From positions 182,303 to 246,302 of the forward strand of contig VXAZ01004031.1 in the NCBI GenBank assembly GCA_013399875.1: 64,000 nt of DNA. The letters run 5' to 3'. The DNA is from Gymnorhina tibicen. Lineage: Eukaryota > Chordata > Aves > Passeriformes > Artamidae. A program made the position numbers and the translations under genes. Within the stretch, counting starts at the first letter, position 1, and every line of letters begins with the position of its first letter. Positions 1 through 12,169 of this stretch are shown here, in pieces. The notes under the pieces were generated by a model, which was not told the origin of the DNA, did not search any database, and saw only the letters and a list, made by a program, of their open reading frames with translations.

Positions 1-1019
1 ACTCTCTGATTTACCAGTTCTTGTAATTCCCTGTTCCCAGAGACTCATAGCCATGAAAAGAGCACCTTGGGGGAAGGAGCAAGGCCCCCGCGGGGTCTGT
101 GTCAGGCCAGGCACGAGCACCCCCAGCCCCGGCTTTGGGGCGGCTGTGCCGGCTCGCGGTGCTGCCTGGCCGTGCACCGTGTCTTGTGCTGGGTTTAATT
201 GCATGATGCTGAGTGACCCCAAAAATCACCCGATGCTGACTGGGCTGCACCCCTGCGAGCTGCTGTCACACACCCCAGCAAACCCTGCCTCTGTGGCCAG
301 GCATTTTCCCAAGAACACAAGCAGAAAGAGGCAGATGCCCACTCCCAGCTCATGCCTAAACTCCATTTCCAAACTGGACTGGTGGGGTGTTCTCCCACCA
401 GGATTCCCAGGAACACACAGAAATGGCAGCACCGTGCCCTGAATGCAGGAAGGAGGTCCATGGTGAGAGCTGGGGAAGGAGAGCATCCTGCAAAGCTGGG
501 ACCTCACAACTCCCCCCATCCACAGTCCATCCCTTCAACAAACACAGCCAGGCTGGGGAATGAGCATCCAGAGCATGATGTGGTTTCAGCTCTGCAAAGC
601 TGGCCCCAAATCAGAGCCGGGGAATTGGCACCAGATGTGTTTGTGTTTCCTTTGAATGTGGGAGGCACCCCTTGCACCCCAGCAGAGCTGCAGTGCTGTA
701 CCTGCACCCTGCCTCACACAGGGGAGTGCCAGCACTGCCTCAGACGTGGCTGACAGCAGCTGCAGGGGACAGGGAGTGACTCGGCCCACAGGGCACAGTG
801 CAGCACGCGGCCACGAGCCAAATTTTTTTGTTAAAACCCCCCCTTGCAACACCCTCGAGGGATGCCTGGTTGCCCAGTTCCTGGTGTGCTGGTTCGGGGG
901 CTCTTGCTGGGGGACATGGTGGGGAAGGGAACCTGCAGGGAGCAGGCTCTTTGGGGTTTGGAATAACCCCTCCTCCTTTTCTGTCTCTCCGTCCCCGTGC
1001 GCTCCCGGCTGTCCCGCAG
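1..1019 (+). other. NTN1: NTN1 intron upstream of the hinge exon (partial)
   Basis: This is the 3' end of the NTN1 intron that follows the last laminin-EGF exon in the usual gene structure; that exon lies before the window. It is GC-rich single-copy sequence with no credible exon. It ends in a pyrimidine-rich tract and a CAG acceptor at 1017-1019. The open frames here have no codon pattern or homology I recognise. Confidence 0.8.
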
Positions 1020-1073
1020 AGATCCCGGCCGCTCCGCCCACCACGGCCGCCAGCAGCGCCGAGGAGCCCGCAG
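1020..1073 (+). CDS. NTN1: Netrin-1, short hinge exon between the EGF and NTR domains
   Basis: This 54-bp exon encodes IPAAPPTTAASSAEEPA plus split codons at each end. It matches the short Pro/Ala/Thr/Ser linker of vertebrate netrin-1 (human IPVAPPTTAASSVEEPE) that joins the third laminin-type EGF repeat to the C-terminal NTR module. A CCCGCAG acceptor precedes it and a GTACGT donor follows. The first two bases AG complete a Lys codon and the last G starts the Asp codon finished in the next exon, so it is a class 1-1 exon that could be skipped in frame. Netrin-1 is a secreted laminin-related guidance cue that binds DCC, neogenin and UNC5 receptors; the linker itself has no known catalytic or binding residues. 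Identification rests on the linker motif and perfect phase with the exon at 12750. Confidence 0.93.
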
Positions 1074-3856
1074 GTACGTTCTGCTCTTCGGGAGCATCTC
1101 GGTGCTAAACGTCCCTTCAGCAACCGCTTCCCTCGGCAGAAATCGCAGTAATGCACAAATCCCGTTGTTTGTACCGGGACAAGGGGTTTCCTTTCGTGCC
1201 CAAATGTGTCGGAAACGCGCGTGCAGCATCCCGAGGGGCTGGTGTTCCTCGAGACACCTGGGAGGGCAGGGAAGGTGCAGGAGGTTTTCCTGCTGAACCT
1301 GGGAGCACAGGGGGGTTATCCAAGTGGAACCACACCTGCCCCCCCATGGCACCGAGGGACTCCCCTGTCCCCAGTTCCCTCGTGTCGGATGGCTCTGAGC
1401 AGGGGATGACAGCAGGAGCCAGAGGGTCCCAGGAAAGGCTGACTTGTCCTGTCCTGCTGCCTGGAGGTTCCCGGGGTATTTGAGCCCCATCTGTGAAGGA
1501 CACGAGGTGTAAAAGCTGTTTACTTTTGTCTCAGCAGTGCAGGAGGGTTCATAAATTAAGGAGTTGGTACTAAAAGTGACGGATGTCACGCTGGATTGAA
1601 CCCTGAGCTCGTGGCCACGTGGGACAGAAAGTGGCCAAGAGCTGGGGGAGCATCACCCCAACTTGAGCCACTGCAGAGGACCAGGGGCCAAAGCTGGCCC
1701 TGGAACGAGGGGTGAGACAATGTCAGCTCTGGCATGGGGGGCCCTGCCTGGCTCTGCTGAACTCTCAGGGGTCCCAATCAGTTTGGGAAAACAGTCCAAA
1801 ACTGGATTGTTTAGATGAAATGCATCCATGCTCTCCCGTGCCGGGAGATTGGAGGATGAGGAGGGGCTGCTCCTCATTTTTGCTGCCAGGCACGAGGAGC
1901 TTTTCTGGTCCTTTCTTGGTCCATCTCAGACAGAAGAGACCACAGTGAAAGGGCAAACAAAAATAGCAGTGGGGGGTGAAGGTTTACAAGCCTGCCAGTC
2001 AGTCCTTGTCTTATCTGAATCAAATCCAGATTTTCTCGGGAATGATTATCGGAGGTGGATGGTTTCAGCCAGTGGGCTTAAGTAAAACCAGGTGATTGGA
2101 CTGATGCAGCTCCCCGTGGTTTTCCCCTGGAAATCAACCTCTGCAGTTTCAAAAGCAGATCTGGCCCTTCCAAATGTCATTTTGGGCCTTTTTGTTCCCA
2201 GCTGGTGAGGAAGAGGCTGGATGTAAATGCAGGAAAGGGAAAAGCCAGCTCTGAGGGACCCCGGGGTGCACAGACCCAGAGCAGCTTTGGCTGCAGGTTG
2301 CAGCTTTCCCAGAGTGCAGAGCTGGCTGCATGTGGAATCCAAATTTTAGCCCAAATCCTCCCCCAAGAGCCAGGAACAGGGAAAACTGACCCTGACAAGC
2401 TGGAACTCTTGTTTCAGCATCATTTGCAGGTAGCCAGAGTATCCCTGCCCTATAAAAGGGTTGGTTTTCCTTTTTTGCCTGAATGTCAAAAGCTTTGATT
2501 TTTGCCTGATTGAGGAGATGCAGAGCCACCCTCTGCTCCCAGGTGAATTCTGTCTCTCCTGGGAAAATGCCAGCGTGAGCAGCAGGAGTGGGCTCCTCTG
2601 CCCTCAGCAGGAGGGCAAAATGCAGATTCCAGGGGGTGGCCACAGGCTCAGAGCCCATTTCCATGGATAGACAAGGAGGAAAAAGGGGTCCCTCAGGTGT
2701 GCTGCCCCCAGCACCTGCATCACCCCAGGGAAGCCTGACCAGGCACAGGGGGGACCATGGAGATCTCCTCTCCCACTGCAGGTCCAGGGGTTGGGCAGCT
2801 GAGGGACACCTCATTTCCAGCCTCCCAGCCCGCCTGTACCTGGGCATCCCCATGGCAACGTGGCCTTTGTGGCTGAGCAGAGCCTGAGGACCACTGTCCC
2901 CAGCTCACAGCCACACAAACACTGTGACCATCACTGCAGCAGCAGCTCCAAGGGAAAAGTGACAGTAGAGAAGGATTAAATATCCCACAGCTCCTTCTCA
3001 TGAGCTGCAGGAGCTGGAAACAAGGAGTCACCCCCTGGGAGCCGCCAGCTGCCTCCACAACATCTGCGAGGCTGCCAGGCTGGCTTGGAAATGGCAGCGT
3101 GGGGACAGGAGCACAGGAGCCAGCCCGAGCCTTCCTTCAGATCTGAAGCAGGGACCGGTCCCAGCCATCTCCCAGCACTGATATTCCCTGAGCAGGAGTG
3201 TGTGCCTGGGATCAGCAGTGCTGGAGCCGGGAACGGGGCTCAGCCTCCTCCCTGCAGGGCTCCTGGCTGGGGGAGCTGGCAGGCTGGGGCACAGCCAGCT
3301 CTTCTTGGTGAGGATGCTCCCAAACCCAGGATGAGGAGACTTTGCACTGGCAGGGAGAAAAGCCAGAGCCCTTGGCTCTGAGGAAGTATCAGCCCTGTGG
3401 AGAGCTGGGAGCATCCCAGAGCCTGGGAACAAAGCGCTGCCCAGCTCCCTGCAGTGCAGTCGGGAGGGGAAATCGTCATTTCATTCACCCTGAGTGAATC
3501 TGGGCTCAGCCTGGGGGTCTCCAGCTTTGTACCCATCCAAAGGAGGAATTCATTCAGCCCTGTCTGGGCATTCTCTGCCTTGTCTCAGCTGTAAGCGAGG
3601 TGATGGATTGGCCACATGATTGATTGACTGATTGATCAGCAGCATCCAGCTCCCTCTGAAAGGCTTCTCATGGTGAGCCCCAGTGAATGGCTGAGAGCAC
3701 AATAGGGGAGAGGGGCTTCCAGTGAGGGAGCTCCTGGTCCCTTCAAAATAGCTCAGAAAGTCTGGGGGAAAAAACCCCAAATGCTGGAATGCAGATAAGC
3801 TTCATGCACAGCTGCACCGTGCTCCTATCGTCCCAGTGCAGGGCTTCTGCGGCCCC

Positions 3857-4168
3857 ACATCCATTCATTCCTCCATCCCTGCATGCCTCCACCCCCAAAT
3901 CCCTGCACTCCTCCAACCCCACATCCCTGCACCGGATGGATTCCCTCCATTCCTCCATCCCCTTATTCTTTCATCCCCATATCCCTCCATTCCTGCAACC
4001 CTTTATCCCCACATCCCTCCCTCTCTCCCTCCATTCCTCCATCCCCACATCTCTTCATCCCCACACCCCTGCAGCTGATTCCCTCCACCCCAGATCCCTC
4101 CATTCTTCCATCCCCTTATTCATTCATCCCCATATCCCTCCATTCCTGCAACCCTTCATCCCCACATC
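3857..4168 (+). repeat. Pyrimidine-rich minisatellite with a higher-order repeat
   Basis: The tract is built from variants of CCATTCCT, CCATCCCC and CACATCCCT, almost pure pyrimidine with regular A. A longer block beginning near ATTCCCTCCATTCCTCC recurs: the CCTTATT landmark at 3961 reappears at 4114, giving a 153-bp higher-order period. Open frames rich in Ser/Pro/His across it are by-products of the repeat. Confidence 0.85.
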
Positions 4169-5216
4169 CCAGCACAGCCTAGCCTCGAGTTTCAGAGCCA
4201 GGACTGATGAGCACCCTCTCCCCATCCTGGGACATTTCCAGAGGCTGATTCCCCTTGCTGAGACCAAGCTCTTGTCCCCAGCACCAGCTCCCTGTTTCTG
4301 CATCTCCCCCCGAACAGAAAACTGTGATTTTCCCACTCAGCTGGGAGCTGCTGTCAGGCAGGAATTTATGGGGTGCTCGGCTCTCGAGGACAGATGTTTT
4401 CCTAGGAATGTATTTCATGATGTTGGCAGTGGCTCTTGGCAGGGCACCCCTGGATCTGCACCCCATGTCCCCAACGTGTCCCGGGGCTCATCACTGGGAC
4501 GAATCCTGTGGGAAGGGGTAGGAAACATGCAGCCAGCCCTGGCTGCTCCTGGGAGAGGGATCAGGAGGGGCAGAGGTGGGGTGGATGAGCTGTAAAACTC
4601 CGTGTTGGTGTGGAGTTTTCCAGTGCAGGGTTTCCAGTGCAGTGTTTGTTTTCCAGTGCGGGGTTCCCAGTGGGTGTCTGGCACAGCTGGACTGTCCCCA
4701 CGGTGCCACCAGCAGCCACAGCCTGCCTCCTGCTCCCCTTAGACCCGGGAGAATTGGGATGCTGCTGCTGAAGCCACAGCTGCTCTGGGCACCCCTGTCC
4801 CGAAACACCCAAACTCCCTCAGGCCGTTCATCCCCATGCCCAAACTGGCCCCAGGCAGCTCCAAGGCAAGGAGCGAACTCCCCCCGAGCTGCAGCGGGGC
4901 TGGGGTGGTGTCCGGGGTGGGTTCCCCTCTGACCATGACCAGAGCTCCCAGGGGTGGACCAAAGGCACCCAAACCGTGCCCAGACCCAGCTGCCCGGGTG
5001 CTGCTGGGCCGTTGCAGGGACTGGAGTGGCCGAGCACCAGGGGCCTGCCAAGGACACTCCCGCGATGTGGTGGGCACAGCCTGGGCACATCCTGGAGGTG
5101 CTGGGGTCCTGCTGCAGCACCGGGGCTGGTGCCCCCCGTGCCGCGCTGGGGCTGCGGAGGTGGGAAGGGGCTGCGGGCTCCCGGGAATTCCTCGCTGCCG
5201 CTTTCCAGGCGCTCCA

Positions 5217-5345
5217 GGCGAAAGGCTTTAATCTAATTACATGCTTTATTTGCGCCAATTTGTTTTTCAATCAATCTTGCTCAGCCAGAAGAAAGGAGGC
5301 TGCTGTGGGCTCATTTGCACCTTCTTGTTCCAAGGGAGAGGTTAA
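5217..5345. promoter_or_regulatory. Candidate conserved noncoding element
   Basis: This short AT-richer island within very GC-rich intron carries TAATTA (5234-5239), a CCAAT box just after TTTGCG (about 5250-5260) and TCAATCAATC. Such motif density is typical of homeodomain-bound developmental enhancers, which are common in netrin introns. Assignment is inference from composition; no alignment was available. Confidence 0.35.
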
Positions 5346-6306
5346 TGGCCGTTATCCGCCGGGGTCCGCGCTCCCGGCTCTCCGCGGCGCTGCCCGGCCG
5401 GCAGCTCCGGGAATCGTGTCCCGGAGGCAGGCAGCGAGTTCCCAGCGTGGCACGGAGCAGCCGGGGATCTTTGGGACGCGCCGATTGTGAGGATCCGCCG
5501 CAGGCAGGGCTCGGGATGTTCCTGCCGGGCGCTCCGTGGCGTCCTGCGGGAAAGGTTTTGTGTGTCCATTGCCGGGGGTTGCAGCGGGGTCCCGGGGGAA
5601 GGTTTGGGTCCGCAGAGCACCAAAACAAACAAATCAAAAAGAGGGGAAATAACTCCTCCCGCTTTTCCTGCCCCGCCGGGGAGCGGCACAGCTCAGTTCC
5701 GTGGTGGCTGTGCGCGGCACAGGGCAGGGCTGGCCTCGGTGCCCCCCACGCTCCTGTGCTGGTGCCAAGGGCTCCTCAGCCCACTTTGGGGACCAGAAGA
5801 TGCTCTGGGGTCCAGCAGGTGCCTCTGCCTTGACAGACTGGGTCACAGACCCACCTCAGCTCGTGGGACAAATCCCTGCCAGCTCCTGGGAACTGCTGCT
5901 CCCAGCTGGGAGGTGACCAGGGACAGACCACAGTCACCCGGTTAAATACAACCCGGTGCCAGAGGCTTGCTGTGCTCCAGGGCTTGGCACAGACCCTCTG
6001 GGGGCAGATCCAGGCCCCTGGAATCTCTGTCCACAGGCTGAGACTGCTTCAGACCTGGGGACTGTCCTGTAGATAACAACAGGCATGGCTGGAGCAGCCC
6101 AGCCCCAGCTCATCCCAGCTCCAAGGCCTGGAAGGGATGTGCCTCCCTATTCCAGCTCCTGGCCGTGCTGGAGGGATGGCCAGGGCCACCCTGCGGGGGA
6201 CACCGGCTGTCCTGCAGCTGGCCAGGGATGAAGGGCACTAATTTGCACATGATAATTGCAAAGGGCATCGTGCAGGACAGCTGGGTCACGGCCAGGTGAG
6301 AGGAGA

Positions 6307-6363
6307 AGAGCCAATTAGCGATAACAGAGCCAATCACTGATAACAGAGCCAATCACTGATAAC
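6307..6363. repeat. 19-bp triplicate carrying CCAAT and GATA motifs
   Basis: There are three tandem 19-bp units, AGAGCCAAT followed by CACTGATAAC (the first unit reads TAGCGATAAC). Each unit keeps a CCAAT and a GATAA core. The array sits just after an AT-rich patch with AATTTGCACATGATAATTGC. Confidence 0.75.
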
Positions 6364-8123
6364 AGACCCCTGCTCCATTCAGCGGCCGGACGAGGGTGCA
6401 GCAAAGCACAGGAGAAGCGATCCCGCTGCTGAAGTGAATAACCTGGGAAGGATCCTCTGCCTTAGCTTCGTGTTTTATTAAAGCTTCTTTACGTTAAAGC
6501 AGCCAGCTCTGAGACAAAGGCTCCCGGTGGAGTCCAGCCCAAATTAAATTACAGCAGTGGTCCCTCACAGTCACCGTGTGCTCTGTGCCAGACACTGCAG
6601 TCCCTGCGCTTGTCCCACAGGGATGATCCCATCCCTGCTCCCTGGGAAAGGAGAGGGCTACTCCAGAGCATCCCCTCCCTCAGGACGTGTGGTCAGCACA
6701 GGCCCAGAGCCAGAAGCTCGGAGCAGGCAGAGCTGGAGCTCTCCAAATGACTCTAACAGCCCTTCCCTGGGATCGATGGAGGAGATGGTAAAATAATTCT
6801 TTGGGATGGAAGCAAGGGGCAGCCTCAGTGCTGTGGGAAGTGAACCAGGAGTTCATGGTCATCAGGGAAATCTCCAGAGGTCTGAGAGCCAAAGGCATCC
6901 CTGCCATAAGCGCTCCAGGCCAACCCTGGCACAGGGTGATCCTGTCCTGTCCCGGTGCTGGGCAGTGCTGGATTGCATTTTTTCCTGAGTCCCTTGGGAA
7001 TGTGGCTCTTAAATGCCTTTGGGATGCTCTGGGATAGCTCACAGAGATGTTTTCAGAAGTGTTTGGATCCATGTGCTTTTCCTCCAGGCCCCAGCCACAA
7101 GCTGAGGATGTGGGGTTGCTGCCTGTGAAAGGGGCCGGGAATTTCTTTCCAGAGTCAGAACAGCCTGGAGGAGCTCTCAGTCCCGCGGGGATGGGGCAGC
7201 AGGAAGCTCTGCAGAGCCGTGGAGCAGCTGGACACGACGTCCTGCACATCCCACAGGGCTGCAGCAGTTCTTGGGAGCACCTGGAAGAGTTTTGTGGCTG
7301 TCAGATGGGCTCAGGGAGCCAGCCCAGGGCCGTGGTTGAGAGCAGGGGGGTCTGGGCACAGACACAGCCGGGAGCTGGGATTCTCCAGCTCCTGGTGAAG
7401 GCAGGGATCGCTCAGGTCCAGCTTCAAAAACCACACAAAACGCACCTTCCTCCCCCTGGGCACTCGTGGGGGTTCTACAGCACTGAAATACAAACACCAT
7501 CCCTCGGGCGGGGACAGACCCTCGCGCTGCAGGGGCTGTTGGGAAGCCAGGAGCTGCAGCAATGTGCAGCTTTCGGGATGCCAGTGGAGAAGTTTAGCTG
7601 GGATTTGTCCAGAGCCAGTGGGGACCTGGAAGCTGCCGTGTCCCCCACGGTCACTGCTGTTCACTCCCGTCGGGAGGGGCAGCTCCTGCACAGAGGATTT
7701 GTGAGCACTGGGGAGGGAGAGAAAGGGGCAGGAATCTGAAAGCTGTTCGCCACCAGCCTCCCCTTGCATTGGAGCAAACCAAACCAGCCCCACTGACCTG
7801 CTCTGGGGGCGCCTGGGACCCCAGGCAGACCCCAATCCCATTTTCTCCGTCCTGCTCTCTCTGGTGAAGGCATCACAGATTTAGGATTTGATATTTGGGG
7901 CTGCACCTTCACTCAGTGGCTCAGGCTGGTTGCACATCCCCCCCCAGTGACAGCAGGAGATGGGGGCACCCAGACCCCCACCCACAGAGCCCCCGGAGAG
8001 CACAACTCCTGGGAGGGAAGGCCGGAAAATGCCCTTCACCCCCAAGTGCTGAGGTCAGGCTGTCAGGGCTGGGGCTCCCCGCCTAAGCCACAACACCTCC
8101 ACCTTGGATCGCAGCCCACAAAG

Positions 8124-8213
8124 GCATTTAGGGCCCTACCTGGGGGAAATCAATAGGAATTTAGCTGCATAAATTGGGATTAGAAATCTGAATCCCCTTG
8201 GGGATCTAAGCCT
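8124..8213. repeat. Possible ancient amniote interspersed repeat
   Basis: The segment reads TTTAGGGCCCTACC, then AATCAATAGGAATTTAG, then a GGGGATCTAAGCC end. This resembles the common turtle and crocodilian repeat whose consensus has TTAGGCACCTA, AATCAATGGGAGTTAGG and GAGGATCTGGGCC. The match is from memory and diverged. Confidence 0.35.
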
Positions 8214-11200
8214 TATATCTGCATTTCCAGTTAGGTACCCAGGCCAAGAAATGTGGCTTTAATCGCTCTATCATGTCAGAATCAAGGGGCCTTTAATTTC
8301 CGTTCCCGACATGTGGCTTTCGCAGCGGCTCAAAGCTGATTTTGGAACTGCAAGCGCAGCAAGAGGCGCCTGGTGCAGGGTCTTCCCTGCAACAACACTC
8401 AGCACCCCCAGCCCTGCTGCCAGCACCTCCTTCCTGCCCAGCCCTGGGAGCGCCAGCGCTCGGGAAGAACGGGGTCAGTAACAAAGCAGGGGATGACACT
8501 CAGCACCCCGCAGCTCTCAGCCTCACCACAGCAACCCCAGACAACCCCCAAAGCGGAGATGTTTAAACAGAAAAAACTCAACTTTCTGCAAAAAAAAAAA
8601 AAAAAAGAAAGAAATTAAGCAAAACAAAGAAGGTGTTTAGCTGTGAAAAGTCTCTGCCCAGCCAGAGAATTAGTTCTATCAAGGGGATGGGCTGAGCTGC
8701 AAAGCTGCTGAAGGCTGTGCTGACACGTTTTACTGAGCTGCGAGCGACACGAACCAGCCGCCCGCCACCTGCTCCCTCTGTGAACAAGTAGCTCCAGCGG
8801 CCTCTTCCCGATCCTGTCCCGCTCTGTTTATCCGGGAGACGCGGGGAGTTTGTGCCTGCCCCGGCCCGGGGCTGCCGGCGGGAGGAGCAGGATGGCCCCG
8901 CTCAGGAGGCGCCGAGGGCTGGGTGCGCTGTGGGCTCGTGGCTCTGAAACACGGATTTGCACTGGAATGTTTGTGCGGCTGAGCAAACGCGGGGAGGAAA
9001 GGGCCGGGGGCTTGGATGGCGCCACGGGTTTGTCCTGCACCGTGGGGCTGCAGCCAGGGGGGTTTGGGTGCCTCCAAGCATGGCTGGGTTGGACATGGGC
9101 TGAGAGGGGCTCAGGGAGGTCCCAGGTCTGCTGAGGGCAGCTGAGCCCTGCCAGGGCCAGGAGGGCAGGGCTGGCCAGCAGCAGGGTGAGACCGAGCCTT
9201 GCTCTGCACCCCGTGGGCAGGGGACACCCGTGCAACACAGTGGGACAGGGAGCTGGGGCTGAGCCCGTCCTGGTGCCCCCCTCATCACTCCTGCAGGACC
9301 TGCCGGGCAGGAGCTGGGCACTGACCCCCCCCATGCTGCAGGTACCAGGGTGCTCCCCTCCCCAAAGGGTGCCCTTCAGGCAGCTCTGTTAATTCACGGC
9401 CCGGTTTGTGGCTGGGCTCTGGCATCACCTTCCACGGGCAGGTTATCCCAGGCTGATCCCCTGCAGCCTCCTGGAGAGGGGCCAGAGGGACCTGCAGGAC
9501 AAGGAGCCTCTGCCACAGCCAGGCAGCACAAGTCTTGGGACTCCAGAGGTTTGTCACATAAACATCTGGGGACAAATTCTGCCAGAGTCTCACATCATTT
9601 GTGTCTCCTGTGCACACCCACGAGTCACTGAACTCCACATCCATCTCTCCTCCCATCCCTTCCCCAGCTCCACCATCACTTTCCAGCGGGGAGCAGCAGC
9701 TCAGCAAAGCTTCCCCAGAGCCCAGAGTGCTGCAGAGTCCCTTGGGGAGGAGAGCAGGGTCTGTCCCTGGCAGCACTGACAGAAAATCCCGCAGCATCCC
9801 CTCCGTGCGCTGTCCCTAAGGCAGCACCACCCCACACACACAGAGCTCAATGCTTGGCTCAGGGAAAGCCCATTTGCCCTCCCAAAGAGGCCCCAAAGGA
9901 TCTCCAAGTCACCCAGGAGGCAGAAGAGCTCTCCACAAGGGAGACAAAGGAAATGAACCAGAGCAAATCCCCCACCCACGGAAACCAGCGCTGGCATCTG
10001 GTGATTCCCAGTGATTTACACCAGCTGCCTCTGGCCAGGCCGGCTCAATTCAAACCAGCTGAGGCTCTGGCACAGCCCGTGGGGCTGGGGAACGAGGAAG
10101 AGAAGGACAGGGCAGGACAGGGCTGTGTTCAGGCAAAGCAGGGTCAGCCCTGGCTGGAGTTGGGTGTCTTGAGCCCCAGGTTGTCACCCTGGGAGAAGCA
10201 GAGGCTGTGGGTGCTGTGGGCATGGGGTGCTGTCCTGCAGGGTGTGGGGAGCAGCCGAGTGCTGTCCCATCACCCCACAGCCTCCCTGGCTGGCAAAGAG
10301 CCCTGGGATGGATTCCCAGCGGGTCTGTCATCTCAGGCAGAGTGGGGTTATCATGGCAGTGGTGCAGGGATGGGGAGCTCAGCTGTACCCAGGGATGTTT
10401 CTGTGGGGAGAGGTTGCTGAGGTGACTTGGGGTGGCTCTTGTGAGGGTTCTGGACTGGGCTCCGGAGCAGCGGTGTCTCTGATTGCTGTTTCTTGGACTG
10501 GACCCCAGAAGCAGTGGGGCTGCAGGAGGATCTGCTCCGGGTGTGCTCTGCCAGCCTGGCTGCTGGAGATCCCTCGTGGGGCTGAGCCATGAAGGTGCAG
10601 GTGGGAGCTGCTGCCCACCCCAGTGCTCGGGGCCAGCTGCTGGCCAGCGCGCCCTGGATTTGGCCAGGGCAGGAGGGACGTGCAGCCAGAGCTTCCGAGC
10701 TCGTCCCTGCTCCGCTGTTCACTGCCCGCCTGTCTTTGTGTCACCTCTTGTGCTGCCCCCGGGCTGAGGTGGGACAGCAGCAGTGAATATCTCCAGAGCT
10801 CCAGGATTTCTGTGCCAGGGACAACCATCACCAGGTTTATCCCAACCACACTGGTGTCCTGGGGACATCGGCAGCCTGGGCTGGGCAGAGTGGTGCCAGC
10901 AGCCCTGCAGAGCAGTCAATGGCCTGTCTGTCCCTTGGCATTCCCTTCTCCTCCAAAAAGCTCAGGGGAAGCTTCCCTGGGCTCTTAGGTCACTGCACAG
11001 ACATTCAGTTCCCTTAGAGACTTTTCCTTCAATGTTTATGGCCAGGAACATCTTACAGTGCATTGGATCAGGAATGTTTCTGTTCCCTGAGCTCAGTGAC
11101 ACCAGGCAGCCACGTCCCACTGCGTGGTGGCTTCCTGCCACGTGGGCACGGCTGGGGATCCCCATCCACTGAGCTGCAGTTTTTGTGGAATATCCACTCC

Positions 11201-11785
11201 TTTCTCAGTGCGTTTCACGTTTTACTCGATGTTCAGAAATGTTAGATGAGAAAAACAAATGGGAGGCATCAATGGCTGGAAGCCCTGAGTCTTTGGGGTT
11301 TGGAGGGGCCTCGGCTGGGTTGCAGCTGGGCAGAGATCTCACCTGGGGCTCTTGGAGGAGGATGATCACAGGGTTTGGCTTTGGCCCTGGCTGGGTCATG
11401 CTGGAAGAGCAGGAAGCCTTGGATTCCTGAGGGTCTCTCCTGAGCAGTGGGAGCAGCAGGAAGCCATGGGACTGAGGCAGGGACTCTGCATGGCCACGCT
11501 GAGAGGGGCTGGGCCACACATGGGTCCCAGGGGTTGCTGCTGAAGTGGTTCCTGATGGTCTTGGCACCGCACTTGTGCGGGTGCCCAGTTCCCTGCGTTC
11601 CTCCTCTTGTTGGTTCCCCCACTCCCACGGAAGAAGAAGCTGCTGCTTGGCTCAGGCCAGGTTTGGCTCCGCTGCTGGAGGGGAGGTTTGGATTTAGGGT
11701 CCATGAGACCTCCCAGAGCATCTCTCCACCTGATGCAGGGGCAGGTCTGGGGGAGCAGCAGCTCCCGAGGCAGGGCTCAGCATCC

Positions 11786-12112
11786 CCGCGGGCTCCAGGG
11801 CCGTGCCAGGCTCCAGCGCTGGTGGCAGTGCCAGGGGGCTGTGTTAGGCTCCAGTGGCAGTGCTGGTGGCAGTGCCAGGTGCTGTGCCAGGGGCCGTGGC
11901 AGTGCCAGGGGGCCGTGCCAGGGGCCGTGGCAGTGCCAGGGGCAGTGCCAGGTTCCAGTGCCGGTGGCAGTGCCAGGGGCCATGGCAGTGCCAGGGGCAG
12001 TGCCAGGTGCTGTGCCACGGGCCATGGCAGTGCCAGGGGCCGTGCCAGGCTCCAGTGCCAGGGGCCGTGCCAGGCTCCGGTGCCAGGGGCCGTGCCAGGC
12101 TCCCCGCCGGCC
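11786..12112 (+). repeat. GC-rich minisatellite (GGCAGTGCCAGGGGCCGT family)
   Basis: About 325 bp are made of irregular units around GGCAGTGCCAGG, GGGCCGTGCCAGG and GCTCCAGTGCCAGG. No unit introduces stops in several frames, so long Gly/Ala/Val- or Trp/His/Pro-rich open frames appear on both strands; these are artefacts. It lies within 1 kb upstream of the NTN1 exon at 12750. Confidence 0.9.
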
Positions 12113-12169
12113 GCCACGCCGGGCCCTGCTCGGCCCGGGCCAGGCCAGCGTGTCCCAGCAGTGGGGGCC

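Noticed and set aside
831..1589. A 252-codon minus-strand open frame overlapping the NTN1 hinge exon
   Set aside because: It is antisense to a confirmed netrin exon and shows no recognisable protein.
3789..4595. A 268-codon plus-strand open frame rich in Ser/His/Pro
   Set aside because: Most of it is the pyrimidine minisatellite at 3857-4168; no exon signals.
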